DNA from: Odiellus spinosus
Lineage: Eukaryota; Arthropoda; Arachnida; Opiliones; Phalangiidae
Reading direction: 5' to 3'
NCBI GenBank assembly: GCA_963920705.1
Contig: OY987233.1
Span: 9,783,459 to 9,847,458 of the forward strand
DNA length: 64,000 nucleotides
Below are positions 21,281-32,680 of the stretch, piece after piece. The notes below the pieces were generated by a model. The model was given only the letters and a program-made list of their open reading frames with translations, searched no databases and had not been told where the DNA came from. The position numbers were made by a program, and so were the translations under genes. Every line of letters begins with the position of its first letter. Position 1 is the first letter of the stretch.

Positions 21281-22200
21281 TCAAGTTTAGTCAAGTTTTC
21301 TTCTGTGAGATCAAGTTTTCTTCTGTGAGGTCAGGTTTTCTTCTGTGAGGTCAGGTTTTCTTCTGTGAGGTCAGGTTTTCTTCTGTGAGGTCAGGTTTTC
21401 TTCTGTGAGGTCAAGTTTTCTTCTGTGAGGTCAAGTTTTCTTCTGTGAGGTCAAGTTTTCTTCTGTGAGGTCAAGTTTTCTTCTGTGAGGTCAAGTTTTC
21501 TTCTGTGAGGTCAAGTTTTCTTCTGTGAGGTCAAGTTTTCTTCTGTGAGGTCAAATTTTCTTCTGTGAGGTCAGATTTCTTCTGTGATGTCAAGTTTTCT
21601 TCTGTGAGGTCAGGCTTTCTTTGTGAGGTCAAGTTAATTTCTGCGCGCCATATAGGTTTGCTGGAATTTGCCTTGATTCACCATCTGCTAACAAGTTCGA
21701 TAGTGAACAGCAGGGTTAGTATTTCAGACAGGTTAAGCTTTCTTCTGTGAGATCAAGTTTTCTTCTGTGAGATCAAGTTTTCTTCTGTGAGGTCAGGTTT
21801 TCTTCTGTGAGGTCAGGTTTTCTTCTGTGAGGTCAGGTTTTCTTCTGTGAGGTCAAGTTTTCTTCTGTGAGGTCAAGTTTTCTTCTGTGAGGTCAAGTTT
21901 TCTTCTGTGAGGTCAAGTTTTCTTCTGTGAGGTCAAGTTTTCTTCTGTGAGGTCAAGTTTTCTTCTGTGAGGTCAAGTTTTCTTCTGTGAGGTCAAGCTT
22001 TCTTCTGTGAGGTCAAATTTTCTTCTGTGAGGTCAGATTTCTTCTGTGATGTCAAGTTTTCTTCTGTGAGGTCAGGCTTTCTTTGTGAGGTCAAGTTAAT
22101 TTCTGCGCGCCATATAGGTTTGCTGGAATTTGCCTTGATTCACCATCTGCTAACAAGTTCGATAGTGAACAGCAGGGTTAGTATTTCAGACAGGTTAAGC
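21281..22200 (+). repeat. 20-bp minisatellite within a 462-bp macro-duplication
   Basis: Unit TCTTCTGTGAGGTCAAGTTT, with GGTCAGG and GATCAAG variants. There are about 16 units at 21291-21625 and again at 21733-22087. Each block is followed by the same ~105-bp non-array sequence (AATTTCTGCGCGCCATATAGG ... ATTTCAGACAGGTTAAGC). Equivalent positions are 462 bp apart, and the non-array part looks identical in both copies, so the duplication is recent. Confidence 0.9.
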
Positions 22201-22708
22201 TGTTTCTTGGTGAATTGTAAACACACAGACTGGCCAGACTAATTCAGTACCTCTCGAATATCTTTCTATGGTATCGGTATATCGAACGGTCAATAATCCA
22301 AAGATGTTTCAAAAAATATAAGCTTATTTAAAATAAGTATTTTAAAACTATAATTCCAGCCAAAACCTCCGATGTGTGGGAATTTCGTTCTGTGTCAAGA
22401 AAACAGCGTTATAAAAAATCTCCCAACCAAATTATTCCAAAAAAAAATAAAAAAGGTTTATGAATAATTAAGCTTTATCGAGCGTTCTTATAAAATCTCA
22501 ATCGACTAGCAGACTTAAAAAAAGACTTCTCCCGTGCTTATTTTACTCGAGGCTTTTTTTCCTAATCATAAAAAATTGCTACCCTTTGTAAAAGGGGTTT
22601 ATTTCGTTAAAAAAATACTATTTCTGACGATCAATAGATGCAGTCAAACTCAATAATGCCCTTACAACTTTAATTCAAAAATTTCATCATCTATCCATTC
22701 GTTCTTCA
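22201..22708. other. Unassigned AT-rich sequence
   Basis: No feature supported. Confidence 0.35.
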
Positions 22709-22712
22709 TTAA

Positions 22713-22984
22713 AGCTACGGTCACACTAACATTTCTTAATCGATTTGAAACTGTAAAATCAAACCAATATTAAAATCATCAGGAATCTTTTTAAGCGGCA
22801 CGCGTTCACGCGTTATCTTTATAAATCGATTTATCGTAGCTTCATCTATCCGTTGTTGAAACCGAATCGGTACGAAACTGGTTCCCGAAGCAGTTTCAAG
22901 AAATCGAATCAACCATTCACGCGACTCTAGGGAAACGTTTTGAAACGGTTTAAATCGATTCCAAGGCCTAGTATGAACCCGGCT
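22713..22984. mobile_element. Family C MITE, copy C5 (compact, TTAA-flanked)
   Basis: Short complete copy of 272 bp from AGCTACGGTCACACTAAC to CTAGTATGAACCCGGCT. TTAA flanks it on both sides (22709-22712 and 22985-22988). Other C copies do not all show TTAA. Confidence 0.85.
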
Positions 22985-23064
22985 TTAAGGGAATGTAAAT
23001 GGTTTTGTTTTTTGTAAGAAAAATACGAGATGGCTTTCATTTTGATATCCATTTCTCTCTCAAT

Positions 23065-23108
23065 AGAAACGATTTAAATCGATTCCGAGGTCTAGTTTGA
23101 ACGTGGCT
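23065..23108. mobile_element. Family C end fragment (C6)
   Basis: Only the terminal ~44 bp: GAAACGATTTAAATCGATTC through CTAGTTTGAACGTGGCT. Confidence 0.6.
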
Positions 23109-23365
23109 AAAGATAAACGCAGAGGGAGTTTGGAGGTAAAATATAGCCCGTTCATTGGCTAGAACATCCGTGTCGTTTATTCCCCCTTAAACGTTACTAC
23201 TGAGCTCCATTGAAACCTGATAACTAGGGTTAAACGAAAAGCTTGATTTCTTTTAACGCAAAAATTCGATTCTTGACCAAAAAAACCGGGTATTAAGACC
23301 ACCAATGAAAATTTAAACTCCTCCTAGCTACAAATAAATTCTCCATTTGACTATACTTACAAATA

Positions 23366-23900
23366 GAGCTCGGAATTCGTATAATTTTTATTAATTGGAT
23401 AAAATCTACTAAATTCTGATGTATATTATCCGTTTGATTAAAAATAGACCATTTTTCATTCGAGTTAACTTATTACAAGATAAAGTAAAAAACATAATCT
23501 ATATCCGTTTTTATCCAAAAATGGACTTATCTTAGAATATTATCCGCGTTTTACCTTCGGATAAAAAATTCAAAATTTATTTTCGTGAAAAATAACGAAT
23601 AAAAAGATGATTTAAAATCTTAGTTTCGTTGTTTTATTTTTATTCTTCAAATTATAAGTCAATTTGAAATATTTTTCTTAGATTTTAGACTAATTCTGGA
23701 AACGTGAATTTTCTTATCCATCGTTATACGTTTGAAAACGAGTAATTTGTAAATAGATAAAGCGCCAAACGATTATCTTCGGGTAAACCTTATACTTTTA
23801 ACAGTTATACGAATTTTATTTTAAGTTACAATTTATCCGAAAATAAAATATCTGAAAATATACGAATAACAGAAGAGAATGGATATCCGATTCCGGGCTC
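23366..23900. mobile_element. Family E foldback MITE, copy E2 (inverted relative to E1)
   Basis: Ends GAGCTCGGAATTCG and CGATTCCGGGCTC with TA on both sides (23364-23365, 23901-23902). The interior matches the reverse complement of E1: ATTCTGATGTATATTATCCG, CATTCGAGTTAACTTA, CTTCGGGTAAACCTTATA. Confidence 0.8.
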
Positions 23901-23902
23901 TA

Positions 23903-24426
23903 CTTACAGACCTGCGTTAATTTACTTATGGTGGAACCAAACTCCTATATGGTTAGAAGCAAAAAAAGTATCTCACTGAAATGAAAATGAAATTTCAACT
24001 GCTTCCAATTTTGTTTGGGGGTTCAGGCAATTAGGTTATTGAAAAAAATAAGGAAGACGGAGTATTTTGTTAAGAGACCATTTTTGCTGAATTTCTAAAC
24101 AACGTGAGAAAAGTCTAGCGCTGTCTGGAAGAAAATATGATGACAGCGAAGCCATAATCTGAACGAATAACGTTTTACTGCAAAATGAATTCGGTACCTA
24201 AGTTCTTCTTTATGTTCGTTGCCTATTCTCACTTCGAGGCCCCTAAATAAACGCGCCGTATACAAAAAAAGGAAAACTTTTATTATTTTTATGTTGCCAA
24301 GTCCGCTCCAAATTCCCTTATCTACAGCAAAGTTAACAAGATGGCGAAACCCATAATAGTAAAGGGTAAAGTTAATTCAAAAATCATGGTGTTATTACCC
24401 GTAAAAATAAATGGTAAACACAATAG
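23903..24426. other. Unassigned sequence
   Basis: Nothing supported. Confidence 0.35.
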
Positions 24427-24706
24427 CTACGGTCACACTAGCATCTCTTAATCGATTTTATATGGTAAAATATTCTAATTGCCAGATAGGAATCGTTTTA
24501 AGCGACTTATGTTCACGCATTATCTTTATAAATCGATTTATTGTAGCTTCATCTATCGGTTGTTGAAATCGAATCGGTACGAAACGGGTACCCGAATCAG
24601 TTTCGAGAAATCGAATCAAATCGATTCCAAAAAAAACGGTTTCCGTTCACAAGTCTCCAAAGAAACGTTTGGAAACGGTTTAAATCGTTTTCAAGGCCTA
24701 GTATTA
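24427..24706. mobile_element. Family C MITE, copy C7
   Basis: AGCTACGGTCACACTAGC to AAGGCCTAGTATTAGA; the last bases of the right terminus are lost. The interior is colinear with C5. Confidence 0.8.
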
Positions 24707-25706
24707 GAATAATTAACTTATCTATGTAATGAATTATTTGTTTAACCGAAACTCTAATAGTAATTTAGCCTAAAATACAAATGCTTAAATGTAAGACTAT
24801 TTTTCTCATTGTTACTCAAAAATTAACTCCTGGTCCAATCGTTTTCGTTTGAATTTTAATTAATAGCGACACAAATGAAGTATTTAATGAATGTTTATAA
24901 AATATCAAAGTTGAATTATTTTAGAAAGCGTATTTTCGGTAAAGTTTACGAAGATTGGTCATATATATGTCGCCAACGTTAGAAAAATCTAAGTTGTCAT
25001 TATAATTCAGATAAGAACAACGATAACTGAATGAATTATCCCGTATTTAGGCTTTTTTCAATGCATATATTTCATTTTCTATATAATTAGCGAATAAAAA
25101 TTTAATTTAAAATATTTTTTAATAGACGATTGCGTTTTAACGCAATCTAATTTTTTTTAACAAAACGCAAAAGCAATTACTTCATTATTAACACACGCGA
25201 AACTCCCCAAAATGGCGAGCAACACCAAAAGTCAATAATTTTATATTTAAATTATTTAAGAGTAGCAAATAGAATTGGGCTTAAATTGAGAACCAACTCA
25301 AACCTATTTTACGCGAGGACTACATCATACGAATATATACGAAACCCAAGATGACCTAAATGGTGGAGTGGGAAAAACATAAATGTGGATGGACATAAAA
25401 AAATAAGCTAGAATAGACTTAATGCCCCAAGGGACCACTATAAGTTTGAGAATATCCTTTGAAGATATGACAACAACGAAAAAAATACAACTCAGTATTT
25501 TTTTTAGAACTGCCAGTCGTTACTATATAGAAAAAAGTTACAATAAAAACCCGTGTCAACTATTTTGACCTTAATACCTATACATTCTTAGAAGGAACCT
25601 TAACTTCCATAGAAACTAGGTTTTTATTCTAGGATTTTAGATGTTTTATAAAGCTGTAACAAAAAAATATTTTTAAATTTAGTGCAACAATTGTTTATCT
25701 TAGCTT
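24707..25706. other. Unassigned AT-rich sequence, 1 kb
   Basis: No open frame of interest, no arrays, no terminal repeats recognised. Confidence 0.35.
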
Positions 25707-25710
25707 TTAA

Positions 25711-26038
25711 AGGGAGAATGCAACCTAACAACAATATAAATAATTAAATTTGCCTTATAATCCTACAGTTAAACAAATATTAAATTAGAAATAAATTAAA
25801 AGTTAGAATGAAAATAGGCTTAGCTAAATTCATAGAGATCCTGAATTTCTTCGTATTGATGGGTAAGCGACCAATGAGCAAAGGCCTATCGTTAAAACGA
25901 GATCGTGATGAAACTTTCAATAGCATTCGATTGGTTGATGACCCATCAATGCGAAGAAATTCAGCTGATCTCCATGAATCCCGCTAAGCCTATTTTAAAT
26001 TTATTTCTAGTTTAATATTTTTAGTTGTTAGTTTCCCT
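25711..26038. mobile_element. Family B MITE, copy B6 (both TTAA flanks)
   Basis: TTAA at 25707-25710 and 26039-26042. Left end AGGGAGAATGCAACCTAA; the right end is degraded to GTTAGTTTCCCT. Inner arm subtype TTTCTTCGTATTGATGGG / CCCATCAATGCGAAGAAA. Confidence 0.85.
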
Positions 26039-26042
26039 TTAA

Positions 26043-26433
26043 TTAAAACAATAGTTTCGTTGCAACTGTTTTTTGTTTTTTTTTGTCCTGAATCACCATC
26101 AATGGCCGTCTTAATTGGAGCGTATTTCCTGAAGAGGCCACCCCCTAAATGTTTTGGGATATGGTCTGACACTCTGGTGCTGTCGTCTCTACTCTAGTCA
26201 TTCGGGGTACTCCCTTTATTTAGTTTCTCCATGGCGAAATGTAAATGCAATTTTTGACAAGTAGTAAAACTTTCTGGAATTTTACGACGAGGACAGTTGG
26301 AATAATGCATTCGTAAAATGTTAAACGACCTTTATCTACTACTCACTATGCTAATTCTCCGGCTGAAGCGTTTCCTACATTTGTGAATGAGTATTAATTA
26401 AGGAATTCAAAAAATGTTTAGTACAATTTTTTA
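26043..26433. other. Unassigned sequence
   Basis: Nothing supported. Confidence 0.35.
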
Positions 26434-26437
26434 TTAA

Positions 26438-26848
26438 AGGGAAAATGCAACCTAACAACGAGTGATTTTTTATCGATTCCTTATCGTTTAAATAAGCCTA
26501 ATACGATAGTAAATAAAATTAGAAACACATATTAAACTAGAAATAAATTTAAAACTTGCCATCAAAATAGGCTTAGCTGGATTCATGGAAATATCATGAA
26601 CTCCCCGAAATTGATCATGGAGATCCCTCATCCCCCATATAAGAGCCTTCGTGATCAATGTCATTGGTCGGCAGTCCTTATACAGTGAGTTCAGGTGATC
26701 TCCATGAATCCAGCTAAGCCTATTTTGATGGTTTTAAATTTATTTCTAGTTTAATATTTGTTTGTAATTTTATTTACTGTTGGATTAGGGCTATTTAAAC
26801 GATAAGGAATCGATAAAAAAACACTTGTTTTTAGCTTATATTTTCCCT
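26438..26848. mobile_element. Family B MITE, copy B7 (both TTAA flanks)
   Basis: TTAA at 26434-26437 and 26849-26852. Ends AGGGAAAATGCAACCTAA and ATATTTTCCCT. Inner arm subtype CATGAACTCCCCGAAATTG, related to that in B1 and B11. Confidence 0.85.
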
Positions 26849-26852
26849 TTAA

Positions 26853-28008
26853 AGTAACTCCTAAAACAAAAACTTAATAAAGAAATGTTTTCTACTTACA
26901 AAAATAGTAAAATTCAACAAAAAATATTGCGAAGCTAAAAGTGAACTACAATTTTGGAGCCAGTTACAAATGGCGCGAAAATATGTCCACTACCCTTCCC
27001 TGAAAATTTAAATTTCTCTCTTTGAAAACAGGGCTATGGAAATTTAAGGCTTAAAGAAAATCTGATCTTGCCTATTGCTTAAATTTAATTATATATCTTT
27101 ATTTAATTACATAGATCTGAATTAAAATAGATTATTTACCAAATCTCAATATTTACAATTTAAAAATATAATTTATTAAATTAAATTAGACCTTAATTTG
27201 GTTAATTGACGATTGAAATGAAGCTCATTAAGTAAATAGATTAATTTAAAACCCCCCGTTAGTAATAACAAGAGTGAATAATGAATTTTCACGGTTAATA
27301 GTGTAAGTGCTTAAGTAATTGTAAAACTTTGGGAAGGTAATAATATATTTTTAAATACTTCCATATGTGTCCCATAGAAAATACATTATGTAGAGTTAAA
27401 TAATGTATTTTCTATGAAACGCCTGTAAAAGTGTTCCAACACTCGTACAACCGTGTCCAAAGCGAAGGTCGTATTCAGGAGTAAATGAATAGGGTAATGG
27501 CAGTATCTATTAATGTTCTTTTGCAAAATAACACGTTTTGACAGTTCCCGAATCGATAGTAAGAATTATAAATCGAAATTTCTACTCTAATTCCAGTTAA
27601 AACTCGTGAAAATGAGTAACAACCTCACTTTTCGTCTTATTTCGTAACAAAAAAAGAAAACCTTTCTCATATTATTATGCTAGACTAATACATAGACGGT
27701 TGCGTCACACGGCTAAACAATTGCAAAGCGGCTGGCGTTGCTATCAATCGATCATTATAGACAGAATTTAAAGTTTCATCTCACGTACGGATAGTACAAT
27801 GCAAGGCTGAGGCTTCCTAGTTTCAGACCCCTTTTTGCTTATAAATATACAACAGCCTGATTGCAAATGTGGCCTAAATGATATTTGGAATCTTACACAC
27901 ACATTCTGGGATCAATAAAAAACAAGAATTTCAAATCAGGACCATTGACCGTTAAAAGAACAGCCCTTCAAACGATCTTAGAGGAATCAGACAGTTTCCC
28001 TACAATAT
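26853..28008. other. Unassigned sequence with one perfect hairpin and a dispersed fragment
   Basis: CATAGAAAATACATTAT and its exact complement lie 10 bp apart at 27384-27420. The following ~50 bp (ACGCCTGTAAAAGTGTTCC ... GTACAACCGTGT) has an inverted relative at about 53918-53970. Confidence 0.5.
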
Positions 28009-28263
28009 ACCTAGGCCTTGGAATCGATTTATACCGTTTCGTGTGAACGAGAAACCGTCTTTTCTCGAATCGATTTGATTCGATTTCTCGAAACTGCTTC
28101 GGGAACCAGTTTCGTACCGATTCGGTTTCAAGAACCGATAGATGAAGCTACGATAAATCGATTTATAAAGATAATGCGTGAACGCGTGACGCTTAAACAC
28201 AATTCCTGGCGTTTTGATTTTACCGTTTCAGATCGATTAAGAAATTCTAGTGTGACCGTAGCT
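28009..28263. mobile_element. Family C MITE, copy C8 (reverse orientation)
   Basis: Starts CTAGGCCTTGGAATCG, lacking the outermost bases, and ends with the complete TAGTGTGACCGTAGCT. Shortened between AAACCGTTTC and the GAAACCGTC segment. Confidence 0.8.
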
Positions 28264-28398
28264 TTAGTCTCGATTCAATGGTATTTTGGGGAAGAAAAAG
28301 CTATCTTATGGGGTGACGCCAGGATTTTTTAAAGATAGGCTATAACAGGTCGTTAACGAATGATTGGCTCTGAATTTCTGATTAGAATGTTAGGAAAT

Positions 28399-28596
28399 TA
28401 CAAGCGCTTTTGAAGGCTGAAATAATAATGATTGACACGAATTTATATTTAGTTTTATTTAAATTTTACCAAACTTTAGAAATTAATTTAAACACCAAAA
28501 ACGTGTCTAAAAATTCTGGAAAAAAATCTCAAATACGTTTTTGGCATGGTGATTCCAAAAATAAATTCAGTTCCATCTTTAGCTCCAAGTTTCCCT
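28399..28596. mobile_element. Family D MITE, right half (D2)
   Basis: From the central GCGCTTTTGAAGGCTG to the terminus AGCTCCAAGTTTCCCT, followed by TTAA at 28597-28600. The left arm is missing. Confidence 0.75.
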
Positions 28597-28624
28597 TTAA
28601 ATCTTAGCTAAAATTCTTGAAAAA

Positions 28625-29419
28625 CAGGGTGACCACTTTTCCTATATTTTCACCTCCTTCCTATTTTCTCCTATAATTTAATGGCAATTCCTGTATAATC
28701 TCCTATATTTCTACTCAAAATCTCTAGTTAAGGGTAAAGTTATAAATTACATTGTAGAAGATTATTTTAGCTTAACTGTACATTTTCCAGTTAAAATAGT
28801 CTGTAAAATTCCATACTATTTAAGCAATTGGATCATATTAATACCGTGTTTAAACCTGTGACGAGAGGATTTTCTATGGCCTTTTCAATTAAGCTTGATT
28901 AAATTAGAAAAAAACACATAGCATACGATCAAGAAGGATCAGATAAGGAGAGGAAAAGTGGGAACGGCGCGGCTCCTACTGCGTCGGCCTAAACTCCCAC
29001 TCTGGGAGAACGGGGGACAGACGGGGGTAGAGATGCTTCGTGGTAAATTGTTGTCACGTGGGTAAAACGAATCCTTTATGACACGCGCTAGCTAGCGACC
29101 ACGTGACAACAGTTTACCTCGAGAATTTTCTATCCCCCCTTTCCACCCGAGTGGGAGGTTGGCTCTTCTCTCTCTAACTCAACGCAGCCCCACTTTTCCT
29201 CTCCTTATCTGATTCTTCTTGATACGATCTTGGAGGGAATATACAATCAAAGGCTCCTAAATCACACGCTTTCCTATTTTATCATATATTTTACACTTAT
29301 TTCTTCAGGCTATTTTATCCTTTATTTTACATAAAATTCTTCCAATATTTTCCTATATTTCGCAAAGAAATTTCCTATATGTCCTGTATAGGATTTTCAA
29401 ATTTTCTGTGGTCACCCTG
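28625..29419. mobile_element. Family H-type MITE (H3) carrying a nested F element
   Basis: Begins CAGGGTGACCAC and ends GTGGTCACCCTG, with 6-bp direct repeats GAAAAA outside (28619-28624 and 29420-29425). The arms are rich in TCCTATATTTT motifs. Without the nested F1 and its duplicated target, the element would be about 496 bp. No transposase is present. Confidence 0.8.
28930..29221. mobile_element. Family F MITE, copy F1, nested in H3
   Basis: 292 bp, GC-rich. Ends CAAGAAGGATCAGATAAGGA and its complement, near-perfect over about 32 bp. The 7-bp direct repeat ATACGAT flanks it exactly (28923-28929, 29222-29228). The centre has inverted GTTGTCACGTGG / CCACGTGACAAC around CGCTAGCTAGCG. A 7-bp duplication is unusual among animal DNA transposons; P and Dada superfamilies are candidates, unproven here. 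Confidence 0.85.
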
Positions 29420-29425
29420 GAAAAA

Positions 29426-29850
29426 TGTCGAAAATAATCAATATTTTCTAGACCACGTCGTGTTCGCGTTTCGTTGTAAAAATTCTACACGCACCTCAGT
29501 GATGTGATTTGTTTGTCTGTGAAGCTTTGATCTTTCGACAGTAAATTCTATATTGTACCTCGACGTTACATAGTATCGTGCATCTAACCCATTAATACTT
29601 TCATAAAACTATAGAGTTTGCGTGTTTTTTCGTCTAACATACTCAATGAAGGACCGTGAAATAACGCTCACGCTATATGAAGAGAATATGAAACACTCTA
29701 TTATGTCTCAATGTATTTCGCGTAACATATATTAAGCCGTTATCAAAATAGACTGAAGTTACTATAGCTCTGATATTTCATTGAAAACCACGTGTAATAA
29801 ACTTCCCAACGAAGGCTATAAAATTTATAATGTACATATTTTATCAAAAG
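29426..29850. other. Unassigned sequence
   Basis: Nothing supported. Confidence 0.35.
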
Positions 29851-30203
29851 TCTATCACTTTATTCTATAAAAGTAAACAACACCCCGTAGCTTAATAATA
29901 TCAGCAAAGGTTCGGGTAAATGTACCGGCATTCACTCTAGCGGTCACAATCACCGTGTAAATAGTGAACGGAGGAAGCGCCACTCTGCGGAGACATTCAG
30001 GAGTGGGGAGGGAAGACAATATAGCCAAGAACACTCTCTTCCGATTCAAAATATCGAGGAAGAGTCCAAATCACTCGAGCTAGACAGGGGTGATGATTTT
30101 TTTTTGGCTATTTTTAAGTGATGGTCTATGACGTAAAACTGGACCTTTGCTGATAGTATTAAGATACGGGGCGTTGTTTACTCTTATGGGATAAAGTGAT
30201 AGA
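29851..30203. mobile_element. Family A MITE, copy A2
   Basis: Both ends present, TCTATCACTTTATTC to GGATAAAGTGATAGA. The core has lost the NotI-type site (CTCTAGCGGTCACAATC) and is shortened around GACATTCAGGAGTGGGG. Confidence 0.85.
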
Positions 30204-30484
30204 CGAGGTGCTAGTCACTCAGATAATCACTTTCCAGAAAAGGAATAATCATAATCAAATTATCACGAAAAATTCAAATAATCACGAAAAAAATCAAACA
30301 ATCACGAAAAAAATATCGAAAATTATCCAAAAATCTTGGAAAGAATCCAAATTTTTTTTAAAAAAAAATCCAAAAATCTTGAAACAATCTTGAAAAATCA
30401 AAAATCACAGAATCAAATTAATTTAAAAATCATAAATCATGTGTACATTATTTTGGTCCGCGGTGGTAGACTTTAGATCTGCAA
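30204..30484. other. Imperfect AATCACGAAAAA repeats
   Basis: 30225-30420 contains six or so degenerate AATCACGAAAA / AAATCAAA units. They look like a decayed simple repeat. Confidence 0.5.
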
Positions 30485-30568
30485 TCAGTAGAACTTAAAA
30501 TGGCAGCTCGGATTCCAAACAGTCACGTGGTTTAGCAGCGTCTGCTTAAGAAGTATCTTTACTAACCA
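30485..30568. mobile_element. Family I MITE fragment
   Basis: Matches the right arm of the element at 7551-7773: CAGTAGAACTTAAAATGGC, GGATTCCAAACAGTCACGTG and GTCTGCTTAA, ending TTTACTAACC. Confidence 0.65.
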
Positions 30569-31074
30569 AGCGTCATGTATTCTTCTCCCAATTGCGCGAT
30601 TCAGATCAAATTCAATTCTATTCTCGGCTTATCATTCTCAACTTGTTTTTTATTCCCCGTTATCAAATGGTGGCGAGACTTTGTTGGGTGCCACCCACTA
30701 AAATTGATATACGTCATAGTGGCAGTAAAAAAGCGTGTCGTCTCCGCCCCCTTAGCTTTATGCCGTAAAAATTCCTGGGTAGTTTGTCATTTTTTTTGGA
30801 TTCGGGTGATGGCGTAAAGAAAGATGCTCGTCATTTGGGAGTTAAGGCGAGCCTCTCCTTCTCTTCAGGAGAATCGCTTTCTTCCCCAGCCCCTCCTCCC
30901 TCCTTTAATAAGATTTCGCGCCTACATCCACGATCGCAGTATCGCGAAAGAGATTTTTAAATTGCTAGCGCGACTTACTGGCCTGAATAAAATGACGGCT
31001 GGCTGACGGTTACTGCCCAATTTATGTTACCAATATAATCCTTTCTGAGTAAAATAGCGAGAGAATTTGCGGTT
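30569..31074. other. Unassigned, two short + frames
   Basis: Frames 30575-30817 (80 residues) and 30824-31006 (60 residues) are open but show no recognised domain or splice context. Confidence 0.3.
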
Positions 31075-31790
31075 TTTTAATAGAGATTTCTTAGTTTTGA
31101 TAGAATTTTGGTGATATTAATAAAGATTTCTTAGTTTTGATAGAGGTTTGGCGATATTAATAGAGATTTCTTAGTTTTGCTAGAATTTTTGTGATATTAA
31201 TAGAGATTTCTTTATTTTGATAATAATTTAATAGTAATTTTGGCAATTTGATAAGAGATCATCATTTTGATAGAGATTTTGTGATTTTGATAGACGTTTG
31301 ATTTTTATCGAGATTTATTGATTTTATATAGATTTCTTGATTTTTATTGACATTTATTGATTTTATATAGATTTCTTGATTTTTATTGACATTTATTGAT
31401 TTTCATAGAAATTTCTTGATTTAATTGAGATTTCTTGATTTTTAGGGAGCATTCTTGATTTTAATCGAGACTTCTTGATTTTTATCGAGACTTCTTGATT
31501 TTTATCAAGATTTCTTGATTTTTATCGAGGTTTTTTGATTTTTATGGAGATTTCTTGATTTTTATGGAGATTTGATTTTTAACGAGATCTCTTGATTTTT
31601 ATGGAGATTTCTTGATTGTTATGGAGATTTCTTGATTTTTATGGAGATTTCTTGATTTTTATCGAGATTTCTTGATTTTTATCGAGATTTCTTGATTTTT
31701 ATCGAGATTTCTTGATTTTTTATCGAGATTTCTTGATTTTTTATCGAGATTTCTTGATTTTTTATCGAGATTTCTTGATTTTTATCGAGA
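31075..31790 (+). repeat. 20-bp minisatellite (GATTTCTTGATTTTTATCGA)
   Basis: The left part is organised as 40-bp dimers (TAGAGATTTCTTAGTTTTGA + TAGAATTTTGGTGATATTAA). It grades through degenerate units to near-perfect 20-mers at 31600-31790, with 21-mers in the last few units (an extra T). It joins a half C element at its right end. Confidence 0.9.
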
Positions 31791-31903
31791 TAAATCGATT
31801 TTTAAAGATAATGCCTGAACGCGTGACGCTTTAAATGATTCCTGTCGATTTGAATATCGGTTTGATTTTAACGTTCCAAATCGATTGAGAAATGCTAGTA
31901 GCT
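31789..31903. mobile_element. Half of a family C element (C9) abutting the minisatellite
   Basis: From AAATCGATTTTTAAAGATAA to GAAATGCTAGTAGCT, colinear with the terminal half of other C copies. The part that should precede it is replaced by the 20-bp array. Confidence 0.75.
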
Positions 31904-32420
31904 TTATGTACTATAAAAATAAAATTCTTTCGGTTCTTGTGCGAATCAATACCAGTAGTCTGATATTTTTCTCTCGCCTCTAATCTGCGTATGTAAAATT
32001 GGAAACGCCTTTTCATACAAGTCGTGTCAAAAGGGGATCTGTATTTCTTTTTTCCCAAGCTCGGAACTCTATAGAAGGTCATTCCTTATTTAAATTACGA
32101 AGACGATCCGATACTAAAATTTTAATAATTTCTCGGATTTTCTCGGAAGATTAGGAATCTTCCATCTTCAATATCATATGAATCTCTAAACACGGCTAGG
32201 CACTGCAGGAAATAAGATACGATGTCAATTATGAATGAATGAAAAAAATTATAAATCCCCACGTAAAGCAAAGGCTACACTAGACACTACGTCACCGTAA
32301 CGTAACACTTTTTCATACTAATATAATTGTGAAAATTAACACGCAAAGTTTTCTAGAGTGCATCTATTATGAAAGGTAACTCGATTCTTAAAAATCCTAG
32401 GTTTCTATTAATATCATAAG
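31904..32420. other. Unassigned sequence
   Basis: Nothing supported. Confidence 0.35.
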
Positions 32421-32680
32421 TCTATCACTTTATTCCATAAAAGTAAACAACGCCCCGTAGCATAACACTATCAGCAAAGGTCCGGGTAAATGTACCGGCA
32501 GATTCTGCAGGATTCGAAACGCTCTAGCGGCCGCAGTTGTCGTGTAAATAGTGAACGGAGGAAGCGACACTCTGAGGAGAAATTCCGAAGTTGGGAGGGA
32601 AGACAATATAGCAAAGCGCGGCCCGCCTAAATTCCGTCCCTCTCTCCCGACCAAAAATATCGAAGAAGAGTCTAAATCAC
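32421..32680. mobile_element. Family A MITE, copy A3 (right end missing)
   Basis: Left terminus TCTATCACTTTATTCC, core with CTCTAGCGGCCGCAGTTG, then lost after GAAGAGTCTAAATCAC. A short AAT microsatellite follows at 32688-32702. Confidence 0.8.

Noticed and set aside
21565..22242. Pair of near-identical short frames 462 bp apart
   Set aside because: They lie in the duplicated minisatellite flank; the repetition is explained by the macro-duplication.
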